The notes beneath the pieces are model-generated. The model was not told where the DNA came from, searched no databases, and was given only the letters and a program-made list of their open reading frames with translations. This document shows positions 20,013 to 27,627 of a stretch of DNA of 27,627 nucleotides, in pieces. The stretch spans positions 1 to 27,627 of IMG/VR virus record IMGVR_UViG_3300026078_000076; one strand, 5' to 3'. A program made the position numbers and the translations under genes. Position 1 is the first letter of the stretch. Each line of letters opens with the position of its first letter. The DNA is from a virus.

Positions 20013-20415
20013 GCTTGTGTGCGTTGACCCGGCGTGCATTCGCGATGTCTGGCCGCACGCAAGAGACAAGATCAAGCGTGCGATCGAAGCAACCGGCCTT
20101 AGTGCCTTCGAGGACATCGAGGACGGTGTTTTTGCAGGTGAGCAGCTTCTATGGCTGGCGTGGGACGGCAGCGAGATCGTGGCTGTCGCGACAACCCAGA
20201 TCACCAAGCCACTGAGCAAAGTTTGCACACTGACAGCCTGCGCCGGGCATGGCCGCGAGCGTTGGCTACCGCTCTTTGGACAGATCGAGCAATACGCAAC
20301 TGATGAAGGCTGCTCCTCAATGCGGATCTTCGGCCGCAAAGGTTGGGAGCGGGTGCTGACCGGCTACACGTCGAAGCACGTAATCTTGGAGAAACCCCTT
20401 GGGCGGACAGTCTAG
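19999..20415 (+). CDS. GNAT-like acetyltransferase-fold protein (138 aa)
   Basis: The ATG lies at 19999, inside the end of the upstream gene (14-bp overlap). The pattern LWLAWDGSEIVAVATTQI (beta strands 3-4), CTLTACAGHGRERWLPLFGQ (cofactor-binding-like loop and helix) and QYATDEGCSSMRIFGRKGWE (helix and strand) is that of a GNAT-fold family frequent in the late operons of podoviruses. The usual R/Q-x-x-G-x-G/A acetyl-CoA loop is degenerate (AGHGRERW), so catalytic activity is uncertain. It may modify a host or virion protein or act as a structural assembly factor. Confidence 0.6.
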   Translation: MSPTELVCVDPACIRDVWPHARDKIKRAIEATGLSAFEDIEDGVFAGEQLLWLAWDGSEIVAVATTQITKPLSKVCTLTACAGHGRERWLPLFGQIEQYATDEGCSSMRIFGRKGWERVLTGYTSKHVILEKPLGRTV

Positions 20416-21265
20416 CTCTACCTCAACGCAGCAGTCCACGACTGCGCCTTGGACCGCCGCGCAGCCCACGGTTACTGGCATCCTGAGCCAGTTGAACGGG
20501 TACATCCCACAGACCGGGATCAACGGCGCTCAGACCGGCGCGCTCAACACGATCGAACAGAACGGCGCCAACGTCGGCCAGTATGCGCCAGCGATCCAGA
20601 ATTACACGTCCTCGCTTCTCGGCGGCGGCGGCGCGATGGGCCAGGCCGGCAACGTCAATCAGAACTATCTCGATTACCAGAAGGCCACGCAGCCGCTCGC
20701 GTCGAACACGGACTATAACCCGTACAACACGCCCGGTCTGTCCGACGCGCTGGCCACGATGAAGAACGACATTTCCAGCTCGGTCAATGGCCAGTTCGCC
20801 GCTGCTGGGCGGGATATGTCGCCAGCCAACACGACGGCTCTTTCGCGCGGTCTTGTTTCAGGCATGGCTCCCGTCCTGACCTCGCAGTATAATCAGAACG
20901 TCAGCAACCAGCAGGGCGCGGCCGGCAATCTCTATAACGCCGGCAACACCAACGCAGGCATCCTGTCCGGGCTCCAGCAGCAGGGCTTGGCGAACCAGGG
21001 GGCGGGCGTCTCGGCGATCGGTGCCGGTCAGGACGCGCTCAATTCCGGCGCGACGAACACGCTTGCTGCGGAGGCCCAGCGCCTTGGCATCCCGCTTCAA
21101 AACTTGGGCATGCTCGCCAACATCGGCGTTCCCATTGCAGGGCTTGGCTCGCAGTCGAGCGGGACGGGCACGCAGACGAACCAGATGTCAGGCGCGCAGC
21201 AGTTCGCGACGATCGCGGGCGGCGCTGGCAATCTCTTCAAATCCTTCTTCCCGACTGGATTGTAA
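20399..21265 (+). CDS. Internal virion/DNA ejection protein 1 (288 aa)
   Basis: It starts at a TTG (20399) within the previous gene, with GGAGAAAC upstream. The composition is dominated by Gly, Ala, Asn, Gln and Ser with few charges (NYTSSLLGGGGAMGQAGNVN, GAAGNLYNAGNTNAGILSGL). It has alternating helices and a hydrophobic stretch near the C-terminus (NLGMLANIGVPIAGLG). Low-complexity, Gln/Asn/Gly-rich proteins right after the tail genes are typical podoviral ejection proteins (P22 gp7/gp16/gp20 analogues) that cross the cell envelope ahead of DNA. The family is inferred. Confidence 0.65.
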   Translation: MGGQSSSTSTQQSTTAPWTAAQPTVTGILSQLNGYIPQTGINGAQTGALNTIEQNGANVGQYAPAIQNYTSSLLGGGGAMGQAGNVNQNYLDYQKATQPLASNTDYNPYNTPGLSDALATMKNDISSSVNGQFAAAGRDMSPANTTALSRGLVSGMAPVLTSQYNQNVSNQQGAAGNLYNAGNTNAGILSGLQQQGLANQGAGVSAIGAGQDALNSGATNTLAAEAQRLGIPLQNLGMLANIGVPIAGLGSQSSGTGTQTNQMSGAQQFATIAGGAGNLFKSFFPTGL

Positions 21266-21268
21266 TCG

Positions 21269-22783
21269 ATGGGGCTCCTCGACTCCCTCTTCAGTTCAAA
21301 TACCTATGGCGGGCAGGGCGGCTTGCTCGACTTCCTGCGCACGGCGCAGGCGCAGAACGACCAGTACCAGCCGAGCGCAGGCTTTCCGGCCGCGCCGTCT
21401 CAGCGTTTTGACGCCGCGTCATTCGACCCGACGACCTATGCGCCGAGCCAGCCGAACAACCCGATTGCAGTCGGTGGCTATCAGATGCCGCGCATTGGCA
21501 ATGCGGATCAGTTCCAGCCGCAGCAGGCCATGACGCCGCCGAACGCTCAGCCCACGCAGGGACAGCTTCCGCAGGGCGCGCCCGCTCAGCAGCCGATGCA
21601 GCAGCCCATGCAACTGCCGCCCGCGCTCGGCGGCAACGGTGGCGGCTTCAATATCAGCAATCTAGGCCGCGCCTTCAATCCAGATGGCCTTATTGCCCGA
21701 TTGACCGGCAACGACTCGCGCTCGATCACTCAGCAGAATCTCAAGGCGCAGTACGATTCCCTGGTGCCGATGCTCGGGCCGCAGAAGGCATTGCTTGCAG
21801 TGATGAACCCGGAAGCGGGTAAGACGCTCATCAATGAGGCGCTGACCAACAAGGAAAAGTATCAGGTCGTCAGCGAAGATCCGTTCGCCGGCAAGAAGTA
21901 TGGCTTCGTCAATGAGCGCGAGCAGACGGTGAACGGAAAGCCGATCGATGCTCAGAATACCGCAATGGGCTCGGGCTCGCCTCTCGCTGACATGGAGAAG
22001 GCAAAGGCCGCTGGCGTGCAGGGTGAAGCCCTGTATGATTATTTGCCCAAGCAGATTGCCCCGATGGTCAAGGCCATGATCGAGGGGAGGCAGCCGCTTC
22101 CGAGTGGGGCCGCGATGCGCAATCCGGCCACGCTCGCTCTCATCGACGCCGCCCATTCGGTCGATCCGACCTTTGACGCAACATCATGGGGCGCTCGCGC
22201 TGCCGGCGCCAAGGACTTCACGTCCGGCAAGAGTTCCGAGATGGTGCGCGCCGCAAACCAGACCTTGGCGCACGTCGGCTCGTTACTCGACTCCATGGAC
22301 AATCTGCACAATCGCAGCGTGCCGGCTTGGAATTACATTGCCAACGCGGCGAACGAAGCGACCGGAGGAGGTCAGCCCGGCGCATTCCGCACCAACGCTC
22401 ATGCCGTCGCAGAAGAGATGTCCAAGGTCTTCAAGGGCGCGAACCTCTCGGACTCGGAAATCCGGCATTGGGAGCAGAACCTTTCGGAGAATATGTCGCC
22501 TGAGCAGCAGAAAGCGCAGATCGCCAAACTCTCGGAATTGCTTCACGGCTCGCTTGCAGCCCTTGAGGAAAAGCGCCTTGCAGCGATCGGCCCGATGGCT
22601 GCGGCCAAGGCTGGCCCCGTCATCAAGGAAGAGGGCCAGAAGGTGCTTGAGCGCATCGACAATTGGCTGAAGGGCAACGGCGGCGCGCAACCAGCGTCGG
22701 CTGGCGGCATCCAGGAAGGCGCGACCGCGACCAACCCGCAGACGGGCCAGAAGATCACCTTCCGCAACGGGAAATGGCAGTGA
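21269..22783 (+). CDS. Internal virion/DNA ejection protein 2 (504 aa)
   Basis: Residues 1-120 are a Pro/Gln-rich disordered region (QPTQGQLPQGAPAQQPMQQP). After it comes a helical domain (~140-470) including TLAHVGSLLDSMDNLHNRSV, WNYIANAANEATGG and LSENMSPEQQKAQIAKLSEL. The segment TQNNLKAQYD-like to VPMLGPQKALLAVMNPEAGK resembles a family of phage internal proteins. The C-terminal TATNPQTGQKITFRNGKW is a motif often ending phage structural proteins. It starts 3 nt after the previous stop (Shine-Dalgarno weak). It would be ejected with the DNA. Confidence 0.68.
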   Translation: MGLLDSLFSSNTYGGQGGLLDFLRTAQAQNDQYQPSAGFPAAPSQRFDAASFDPTTYAPSQPNNPIAVGGYQMPRIGNADQFQPQQAMTPPNAQPTQGQLPQGAPAQQPMQQPMQLPPALGGNGGGFNISNLGRAFNPDGLIARLTGNDSRSITQQNLKAQYDSLVPMLGPQKALLAVMNPEAGKTLINEALTNKEKYQVVSEDPFAGKKYGFVNEREQTVNGKPIDAQNTAMGSGSPLADMEKAKAAGVQGEALYDYLPKQIAPMVKAMIEGRQPLPSGAAMRNPATLALIDAAHSVDPTFDATSWGARAAGAKDFTSGKSSEMVRAANQTLAHVGSLLDSMDNLHNRSVPAWNYIANAANEATGGGQPGAFRTNAHAVAEEMSKVFKGANLSDSEIRHWEQNLSENMSPEQQKAQIAKLSELLHGSLAALEEKRLAAIGPMAAAKAGPVIKEEGQKVLERIDNWLKGNGGAQPASAGGIQEGATATNPQTGQKITFRNGKWQ

Positions 22784-24378
22784 GCGAACTTCCTCCGGGT
22801 TTTGTGCTGGATCAGCCCAGCGCTCCGGCGCTGCCGCCTGGTTTTGTGCTGGACAATCCCGGCATGGCCGAAGACGCCGCCAAGAGCGTTGGGTCAGGTC
22901 TCGCCAGCGCGACCGTTGGCGCGATTGGCGGCCTTGGCGATATCCGCGAGCTTGCGTCCAAGGGCGTGGATCTTGCGGGCCAGGAGTTGGGCGTCGATCT
23001 GTCGCCCGTCAAAACAGCCGCGTCCGCCGCGTCGCGTTTTATCCCGCCCCTTGGCATGGCTGCCATGGCGCCGACCTCGGCCGACGTAAAGTCAACCGTA
23101 ACCGATCCGATCGTCTCGCCGGACTATCAGCCGCAATATGAAACTGGACGCCTTCTCAAGAAAGGCGCCGAATTCGCGCCCAACATGCTGATAGGTGGGC
23201 CAGATGGCCTTGCGGCTCGGTTCATGACCAACGTTGCCGCACCTGCTATTGGCAGCGAGATTGGCGGACAGGTCGGCGGCCCTCTTGGCGAGATCGCGGG
23301 TGGGCTAGTAGGGGCTGGTGGCGCTTCTGCCGCGGCTCGCAAATTCCAGGCTATGGCTGCCGCGCGACAGGCCCAGAAGGCCATTCCGTCCGCTGAGGAT
23401 TTGCTGAAGTCCGGTTCTCAGGGCTTCGAGGCTGTCAAGGCGTCCGACGCGATTATCAAGCCCTCGACCGTCGAGCAGATGGCGAAGGACATCAAGACCG
23501 AATTGCTCAATGACGGCAAGCACCCGACCAGCGAAGGACAGGCTGGCATCTTCAACGCCCTCGACCGTCTGGAGGCCATGGGTAAGTCAGGTGGTGGCGT
23601 CACCACCAAGGACATGGAAGTCATCCGCAAGAACCTTGTTGATCAGAAGACAAGCATCAATCCGTCCGTTTCGCAGGCCGCTCGGCAGGCAACCGAATCG
23701 TTCATGCAGAAGTATTCGAACCTCGGACAGAACGATCTTCTGCACGGTTCGAACCCGTTTCCGACGCTCAAGAACGCCATTGGCGATTGGGCGGCTGGTA
23801 AACGGTCGAATACCGTCATGGGTAAGGTCGATCTTGCCAACCTGAATGCAGGAACGGCAGGCAGCGGGGCGAACATCGATAACGCTATGAGGCAGGCGGT
23901 CAAGCAGCTCGCCCGACCTCAAAATAATACGAATGTTCCGGTCGCCAAAAGGCTCGGCTTCAACAATCAGGAAATTGACGCGATCAAGAAAGCCGCAACC
24001 GGCACGGTGACGGGCAACATCGCGCGCTATATTGGCAAAGCCGCGCCTACGGGCATTGTTTCGGGTGCGTTGACGGGAACGGCTGGACACGCTGTTGGCG
24101 GCCCCATCGGCGCTGTAGCGCTTCCTGCCGCTGGGTATGTTGCGAAAAAGATCGGCGACCTGTCCACCAAGCGCGCAGTTTCGGCTTTGGATTCTCTGGT
24201 GCGCTCCCGATCGCCGCTTGCCGCTCATGTCGCGGCACAATTGCCGCCTCAAATTGTCAACCAGTTGCCATCAAAGACCCAGCGCATTCTACAGACTTTG
24301 ACGATCGCCGCGCCGACAGTAAGCCAGCAGATTGCTCAGCCCCAAGGTCAGGCCATAGGCCAACCCGTAACCCAATAG
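22774..24378 (+). CDS. Internal virion/DNA ejection protein 3 with LPPGFVLD repeat (534 aa)
   Basis: The ATG at 22774 overlaps the previous stop by 10 bp; a GTG at 22780 is an alternative. Two tandem copies of LPPGFVLD(Q/N)P (residues 6-15 and 20-29, period 14) open the protein. A Gly/Ala-rich region with hydrophobic stretches follows (NVAAPAIGSEIGGQVGGPLG, GEIAGGLVGAGGASAAARKF). Then a long helical domain (KPSTVEQMAKDIKTELLNDG, MEVIRKNLVDQKTSINPSVS) and a glycine-rich membrane-compatible part (GIVSGALTGTAGHAVGGPIG) complete it. The layout suits a large ejection protein that can insert in membranes. The last 90 bp overlap an antisense small gene. Confidence 0.68.
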   Translation: MAVSELPPGFVLDQPSAPALPPGFVLDNPGMAEDAAKSVGSGLASATVGAIGGLGDIRELASKGVDLAGQELGVDLSPVKTAASAASRFIPPLGMAAMAPTSADVKSTVTDPIVSPDYQPQYETGRLLKKGAEFAPNMLIGGPDGLAARFMTNVAAPAIGSEIGGQVGGPLGEIAGGLVGAGGASAAARKFQAMAAARQAQKAIPSAEDLLKSGSQGFEAVKASDAIIKPSTVEQMAKDIKTELLNDGKHPTSEGQAGIFNALDRLEAMGKSGGGVTTKDMEVIRKNLVDQKTSINPSVSQAARQATESFMQKYSNLGQNDLLHGSNPFPTLKNAIGDWAAGKRSNTVMGKVDLANLNAGTAGSGANIDNAMRQAVKQLARPQNNTNVPVAKRLGFNNQEIDAIKKAATGTVTGNIARYIGKAAPTGIVSGALTGTAGHAVGGPIGAVALPAAGYVAKKIGDLSTKRAVSALDSLVRSRSPLAAHVAAQLPPQIVNQLPSKTQRILQTLTIAAPTVSQQIAQPQGQAIGQPVTQ

Positions 24379-24471
24379 TCCGGCGACGTAGCCGTTGGGC
24401 GTCCAGTGCCATGTCACATTCGACGCCATCACCGCAAACATGATCAGCATCTGAAGGCAATACCACCACAT
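24289..24471 (-). CDS. Small two-helix membrane protein opposing the late operon (60 aa)
   Basis: A leftward frame from the ATG at 24471-24469 encodes MWWYCLQMLIMFAVMASNVT, then WHWTPNGYVAGLLGYGLAYG and LTLGLSNLLAYCRRGDRQSL. The protein has two clear transmembrane helices around a WxWTPNGY turn and a basic C-terminus, a coherent small inner-membrane protein rather than a shadow. The plus strand is non-coding from 24379 to 24469, so this gene fills the gap. GGAG lies about 12 nt upstream of the ATG. Its ATG and that of the transglycosylase share the CATG at 24469-24472. The function is unknown; a lysogen-expressed membrane or exclusion protein is possible. Confidence 0.6.
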   Translation of the reverse strand: MWWYCLQMLIMFAVMASNVTWHWTPNGYVAGLLGYGLAYGLTLGLSNLLAYCRRGDRQSL

Positions 24472-25195
24472 GGGCTTGGTTGACTCCATCATCGGCGTAG
24501 AGAGCGGCGGCAATCCGAACGCCACCAATCCTAATTCGTCGGCATCGGGGCTCGGTCAGTTCATCGATAGCACTTGGCTTTCGACCATCAAGCAGGCCCG
24601 GCCTGACTTGGCACAGGGCAAGTCCGACGCTGATCTGATCGCCCTGAAATCCGACCCGCAGCTCTCGCGGGAAATGACGGAAGCCTACGCCAACCAGAAC
24701 CAGGCCATCCTATCAAGGGCGGGAGTACCCGTCACCCCCGGCACGACCTATTTGGCGCATTTCGCCGGGCCGGGTGGGGCGGTCAAGGTGCTTCAAGCCG
24801 ACCCGAACGCTCCCGTCGAATCCGTGCTCGGGGCGGCCGAGGTCAATGCCAACCCCTTCCTGCGTGGGATGACCGTGAGCGGGCTACAGGCGTGGGCCGA
24901 CAAGAAGATGGGCGGGAGTGCCCCTCAACCACAACCCGCACAGGCGAGTCCCGCAAGCCCTCCTGGCGCCCCTCTGGTGCTGCCGTCCGCTCAGCCACCT
25001 GTCTTCCCGCAGGCCGCTCAGGCCGCCCCGCAGGCGCCGCAGCAGGCCCAGCAGGCCGATAGCTCCTACTTCAACCAGATCCCCGCCGAGACGATCCAAG
25101 CCCCGCAAATCCAGTTCGCACAACGGCGGCCGGTCAATCTTGCCGGGCTTCGCAACATGCTGGGCTCCCGAGCCCCTATTTTCCCGAAAGGCTGA
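24470..25195 (+). CDS. Virion-associated lytic transglycosylase (SLT domain, 241 aa)
   Basis: The N-terminal ~100 residues are a compact SLT-type domain. IIGVESGGNPNAT has the catalytic Glu (E11), SASGLGQFIDSTW is the GLxQ motif, and EAYANQNQAIL plus TYLAHFAGPGGAVKVLQADP matches the following helices and the AHxxG region. Residues ~160-205 are a Pro/Ala/Gln-rich linker (QPAQASPASPPGAPLVLPSA), with a short basic C-terminus. In podoviruses such enzymes open peptidoglycan for the ejection proteins. It is small and starts directly at the domain, with no signal peptide, consistent with virion location. It shares the CATG start overlap with the antisense membrane gene. Confidence 0.85.
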   Translation: MGLVDSIIGVESGGNPNATNPNSSASGLGQFIDSTWLSTIKQARPDLAQGKSDADLIALKSDPQLSREMTEAYANQNQAILSRAGVPVTPGTTYLAHFAGPGGAVKVLQADPNAPVESVLGAAEVNANPFLRGMTVSGLQAWADKKMGGSAPQPQPAQASPASPPGAPLVLPSAQPPVFPQAAQAAPQAPQQAQQADSSYFNQIPAETIQAPQIQFAQRRPVNLAGLRNMLGSRAPIFPKG

Positions 25196-25198
25196 TAG

Positions 25199-26206
25199 AT
25201 GACCACGACCGGCGTTAAATCATGGTCTCAGACGGCGGCGACCAACGCCACTGCGGATTCGTCGGTAAATTGGTCCGAGGGCCAAGCCCCGTCCAGCATC
25301 AACGACTCCGCTCGCGCCATGATGGCGAGTATGGCGAAGTACCGGGACGACATTGCCGGCGCGATCACGACGGGCGGCACTTCGACGGCCTATACGGTTT
25401 CGAGCTATCAGACGTTTCAAAGTCTGTCAGAGATGGGCGGACAGATTATCGCCTTCACGCCGCACACGACGAACACGGGCGGCTCTCCGAACGTGACGCT
25501 GAATGTGGACAGCCTTGGCGCGAAGTCCATCCAACTCAGCCCCGGCGTTGAGCTGCCGGCGGGCACCCTCGTTCAGGGCTCGCCGTATGTGGCGCTGTAC
25601 AATGCCGCGAACGGAGTATTCTATCTCCAGAACTTCTTCGGCAATCCGTATAATGTCCCGATCGGCGGGCTCATTCCGTACATCGGGTCAACAGCGCCGA
25701 ATTCGAGTTTTGTATTGCCTTACGGTCAGGCCGTCAGTCGATCCACCTACAGCACTCTGTTCGGCATGGTAAACACGGCCTTCGGCGTCGGTGACGGGTC
25801 AACCACGTTCGGCCTGCCGGACTTCCGGGGTCGTATCATCGCCGGCAAGGACGATATGGGAGGCTCTGCCGCGAGCCGGCTGACCTCGACTTATTTCGGC
25901 ACGTCTGCCGCTGTGCTTGGCGCAGTTGGAGGCTCGGAAAGCCACACACTGACGAGTGCGCAAATGCCGACCCACTCACACGGCGTCAACGAAAGCGCGC
26001 ATACGCACGGCGTCACTGGCGGCAACGGAACGCCCTGGGTGGGCGGCGTAGGTTCTTCAGCTCAGGGCGGCAGCACTTTCGCGATGAACACCGGCAGTAT
26101 CACGCCCGCCTTGACAGGCATCACTATCCAAAACGCAGGTAGCGGCGGGGCTCACAACAACGTGCAGCCGACCATCATTTGCAACTATATCCTGCGGATT
26201 ATCTAG
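25199..26206 (+). CDS. Tail collar-domain fibre protein (335 aa)
   Basis: The N-terminal ~75 residues (WSEGQAPSSINDSARAMMAS) are the phage tail-needle-like attachment segment. A beta-rich middle follows (GSPNVTLNVDSLGAKSIQLS). Residues ~155-220 carry a phage tail collar domain: VPIGGLIPYIGSTAPNSSFV, LPYGQAVSRSTYSTLFGMV and GDGSTTFGLPDFRGRIIAGK. Then THSHG and AHTHG histidine pairs resemble the metal-binding HxH of fibre tips, ahead of a C-terminal NVQPTIICNYILRI common to this family. It would recognise the host surface. The stop overlaps the convergent methyltransferase stop by 8 bp (26199-26206). Confidence 0.82.
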   Translation: MTTTGVKSWSQTAATNATADSSVNWSEGQAPSSINDSARAMMASMAKYRDDIAGAITTGGTSTAYTVSSYQTFQSLSEMGGQIIAFTPHTTNTGGSPNVTLNVDSLGAKSIQLSPGVELPAGTLVQGSPYVALYNAANGVFYLQNFFGNPYNVPIGGLIPYIGSTAPNSSFVLPYGQAVSRSTYSTLFGMVNTAFGVGDGSTTFGLPDFRGRIIAGKDDMGGSAASRLTSTYFGTSAAVLGAVGGSESHTLTSAQMPTHSHGVNESAHTHGVTGGNGTPWVGGVGSSAQGGSTFAMNTGSITPALTGITIQNAGSGGAHNNVQPTIICNYILRII

Positions 26207-26807
26207 CGAACTTGAACCAATCCGCGCCGCTGTCTTCCATCGTGTAATTGTGGTGAGCGGCGACGAATTCGCCCCGATCAATCCTCTGGAAGTCGTATGC
26301 GACTTTCTTGCGGGCGCCAATTTTCCCAGGCCCGTTGTCTCTCAGCCGAGATATTTGGGTCTCTGAGCCGCTGCCAAGAAAAAGACGATGCCAAAGCATC
26401 TGTCGTGCCCCGACGCCGCAAAGTGCTCGCACGATGGAAAGGGGCTCTGGGGTGTATTGCAGAGCGCCATTTGAGTGGACGACCTCGACACTACCGAGCC
26501 AGCTAGCCGCTTCGTCAATGCTGGTGAAAAATCGGAGTTGGCCAGTTTCAAGTTCACGCGCTCTCGCGACCATCGCGGGGGTTTCGACAACGGCCCAGCG
26601 TATCGCGATCGAGTGTCGCTTCGCGTCTTTGTAATGCCGGCCGCAGGCGCCGCCAAAGTCCAAGACTGAGCTGACACCCTCCATGTCAGGCCAAGGCTCG
26701 ACAGGCTCATAAGCGAGAGTCTTTCGGAAGACTGTCTCGACAAGTTCGGGGTGCTCATACCCCTGCAATGTTTCGACAGGCAAAAATTTGAATAGCCGCT
26801 CCAGCAT
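26199..26807 (-). CDS. SAM-dependent methyltransferase, TIGR04325-like, opposing the late operon (202 aa)
   Basis: A leftward frame from the ATG at 26807-26805. The class I methyltransferase core appears as VSSVLDFGGACGRHY (motif I, ~46-59), WAVVETPAMVARARELE (~71-87, acidic motif II region), and a VEVVHSNGALQYTPEPL segment (~108-123). This order, in particular the SNGALQY motif, is characteristic of the TIGR04325 family, often found in polysaccharide or surface-modification clusters. The region looks less GC-rich than its neighbours. It lies head-to-tail against the fibre gene and its start is close to that of the endolysin. It may be a lysogenic-conversion (moron) gene that changes a host surface sugar; the substrate is unknown. 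Confidence 0.78.
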   Translation of the reverse strand: MLERLFKFLPVETLQGYEHPELVETVFRKTLAYEPVEPWPDMEGVSSVLDFGGACGRHYKDAKRHSIAIRWAVVETPAMVARARELETGQLRFFTSIDEAASWLGSVEVVHSNGALQYTPEPLSIVRALCGVGARQMLWHRLFLGSGSETQISRLRDNGPGKIGARKKVAYDFQRIDRGEFVAAHHNYTMEDSGADWFKFAR

Positions 26808-26844
26808 GGGGCGAAAACCTACCACCGCAACCGCAGGTCTATCA

Positions 26845-27612
26845 ATGGCAGACTTCGCCTCTGCACTCACCCGCCTATGGCCCAACGGGGACCAGAAAAT
26901 CCCCGGCCTGCGCGCCGGGATTATCGCTTCTGCGCCCGCTGTCTTCGCCAAATACGGGGTGAAGGACGCGCTCGTTCTGGCGCACATCATGGCCCAGATC
27001 AGCCACGAATGCGGGGCCGGTCATGACGTGGTGGAGAACCTGAACTACACGGCCGAGCGGATGGTGCAGGTATGGCCGAGCCGATTCCGGACGGTGGCCG
27101 AGGCGCTGCCCTTCGCCGGCAACCCGAAGGCTCTCGCCAACAAGGTCTACAACGGCCGGATGGGCAACCGGCTGGGCTCGGACGATGGCTGGAATTTCCG
27201 GGGCCGGGGTGGGTCGCAGACGACAGGCAGGGAGGGTTACGAGCGCGTCGCCAAGCAGACCGGCCTCGATGTCGTCAACCATCCTGAGATCCTGATCGAC
27301 CCTCAGCACTTCCTCGAATGCGCCGTGTCGGACTTCATCAACTGCGGCTGCATGCCGTTCGCGAAGGCGGACGACATCAAGGAAGTCACGCACAAGCTGA
27401 ACGGCGGCTACATCGGCCTGGCTGAGCGCTCGGCGTGGCTGGCGAAGTGGAAGGCTCAGGCCGTGCCGGTCCCGATGGCGCCGATGATCATTCTGCCGAA
27501 GTCGTCCACGCCGCCCGACGTTCCGAAACCGCCCTCGATCACCAACCCCTCCAAGGGCTCGATCGGTGCGTTTATCGCCTCAATCTTCAACGCCATTTTC
27601 CGAAGGAAATAG
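26845..27612 (+). CDS. GH19-type endolysin (chitinase-like muramidase, 255 aa)
   Basis: The protein starts ADFASALTRLWPNGDQKIPG. The GH19 catalytic segment is LAHIMAQISHECGAGHD with the acid Glu at E55. YTAERMVQVWPSRFRT, then LANKVYNGRMGNRLG and GWNFRGRGGSQTTGREGYER, complete the family pattern. The C-terminal ~50 residues hold a Pro-rich linker and a short amphipathic helix (GSIGAFIASIFNAIFRRK) that could touch membrane. In phages this family degrades host peptidoglycan to release virions. The ATG at 26845 is preferred; an ATG at 26806 also lies in frame but would add 13 residues and overlap the start of the antisense methyltransferase. No signal peptide is present, so export needs a holin. 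Confidence 0.88.
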   Translation: MADFASALTRLWPNGDQKIPGLRAGIIASAPAVFAKYGVKDALVLAHIMAQISHECGAGHDVVENLNYTAERMVQVWPSRFRTVAEALPFAGNPKALANKVYNGRMGNRLGSDDGWNFRGRGGSQTTGREGYERVAKQTGLDVVNHPEILIDPQHFLECAVSDFINCGCMPFAKADDIKEVTHKLNGGYIGLAERSAWLAKWKAQAVPVPMAPMIILPKSSTPPDVPKPPSITNPSKGSIGAFIASIFNAIFRRK

Positions 27613-27613
27613 C

Positions 27614-27627
27614 ATGTTTGCAAAAAT
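27614..27627 (+). CDS. Start of next gene, truncated by window edge
   Basis: GAAGGA (27602-27607) is followed 6 nt later by an ATG at 27614, reading MFAK before the window ends. It directly follows the endolysin stop and would be in the same operon. The product cannot be identified; lysis genes such as holin or spanin are the usual neighbours. Confidence 0.35.

Noticed and set aside
1-27627. Integrase, att sites, insertion sequences, toxin-antitoxin pair
   Set aside because: I looked for tyrosine or serine recombinase motifs, transposase DDE patterns, terminal inverted repeats and toxin-antitoxin gene pairs and saw none within the window. An integrase may lie left of the repressor.

Overview
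The window is one contiguous stretch of a temperate, podovirus-type phage or prophage. Its GC content is roughly 60% by eye, and several proteins (the Cro-like protein, the 192-aa regulator, the PrimPol primase-helicase, the capsid and portal set) have the look of phages of Hyphomicrobiales (Bradyrhizobium/Rhodopseudomonas-like Alphaproteobacteria). No chromosomal gene, integrase or att site is visible, so the left prophage end, if there is one, lies outside the window. Host assignment is an inference from protein style, not from a database search.

Layout. (1) 1-831: lambda-style immunity switch. A leftward, truncated CI/LexA-type repressor (HTH plus S24 peptidase) and a rightward Cro-like protein flank an intergenic region with three TAGGA-n4-TCCTA operators. 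(2) 1115-3703: early regulators, then recombination genes (RuvC-like resolvase, PD-(D/E)XK exonuclease, a possible ssDNA-binding protein). (3) 3815-6137: a 710-aa PrimPol-AAA primase-helicase, followed by a repeat cluster (six exact GCACAGAAG copies), an (AT)7 tract and a GC hairpin that together look like a replication origin. (4) 6171-9393: accessory genes, including a 192-aa probable late regulator, a promoter-hairpins-terminator unit that may be a small RNA, and a 75-aa Acb2/Tad1-like cyclic-nucleotide sponge (anti-CBASS/anti-Thoeris candidate) among tiny ORFs. (5) 9407-20415: packaging and head/tail genes: terminase, a portal split into two coupled ORFs, scaffold, SU10-type major capsid protein, small structural proteins, head-tail adaptor, tail nozzle, fibre-like protein, GNAT-like protein. 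(6) 20399-25195: three internal virion/ejection proteins and a virion lytic transglycosylase. (7) 25199-27612: tail-collar protein, a leftward SAM methyltransferase and a GH19 endolysin. The next gene just begins at the right edge.

How it works together. Repressor and Cro would compete for the three operators. After induction, rightward transcription would make the recombination and replication proteins, which may act on the repeat/hairpin region. The accessory block would then blunt nucleotide-signalling immunity while the late operon builds a short-tailed virion. There is no tape-measure or sheath gene; instead there are adaptor, nozzle, three ejection proteins and a virion muralytic enzyme, as in P22/SU10-like podoviruses. 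Most late genes are translationally coupled through ATGA, TGATG or TAATG overlaps. Two genes oppose the late operon: a two-helix membrane protein gene (24289-24471) and the methyltransferase (26199-26807).
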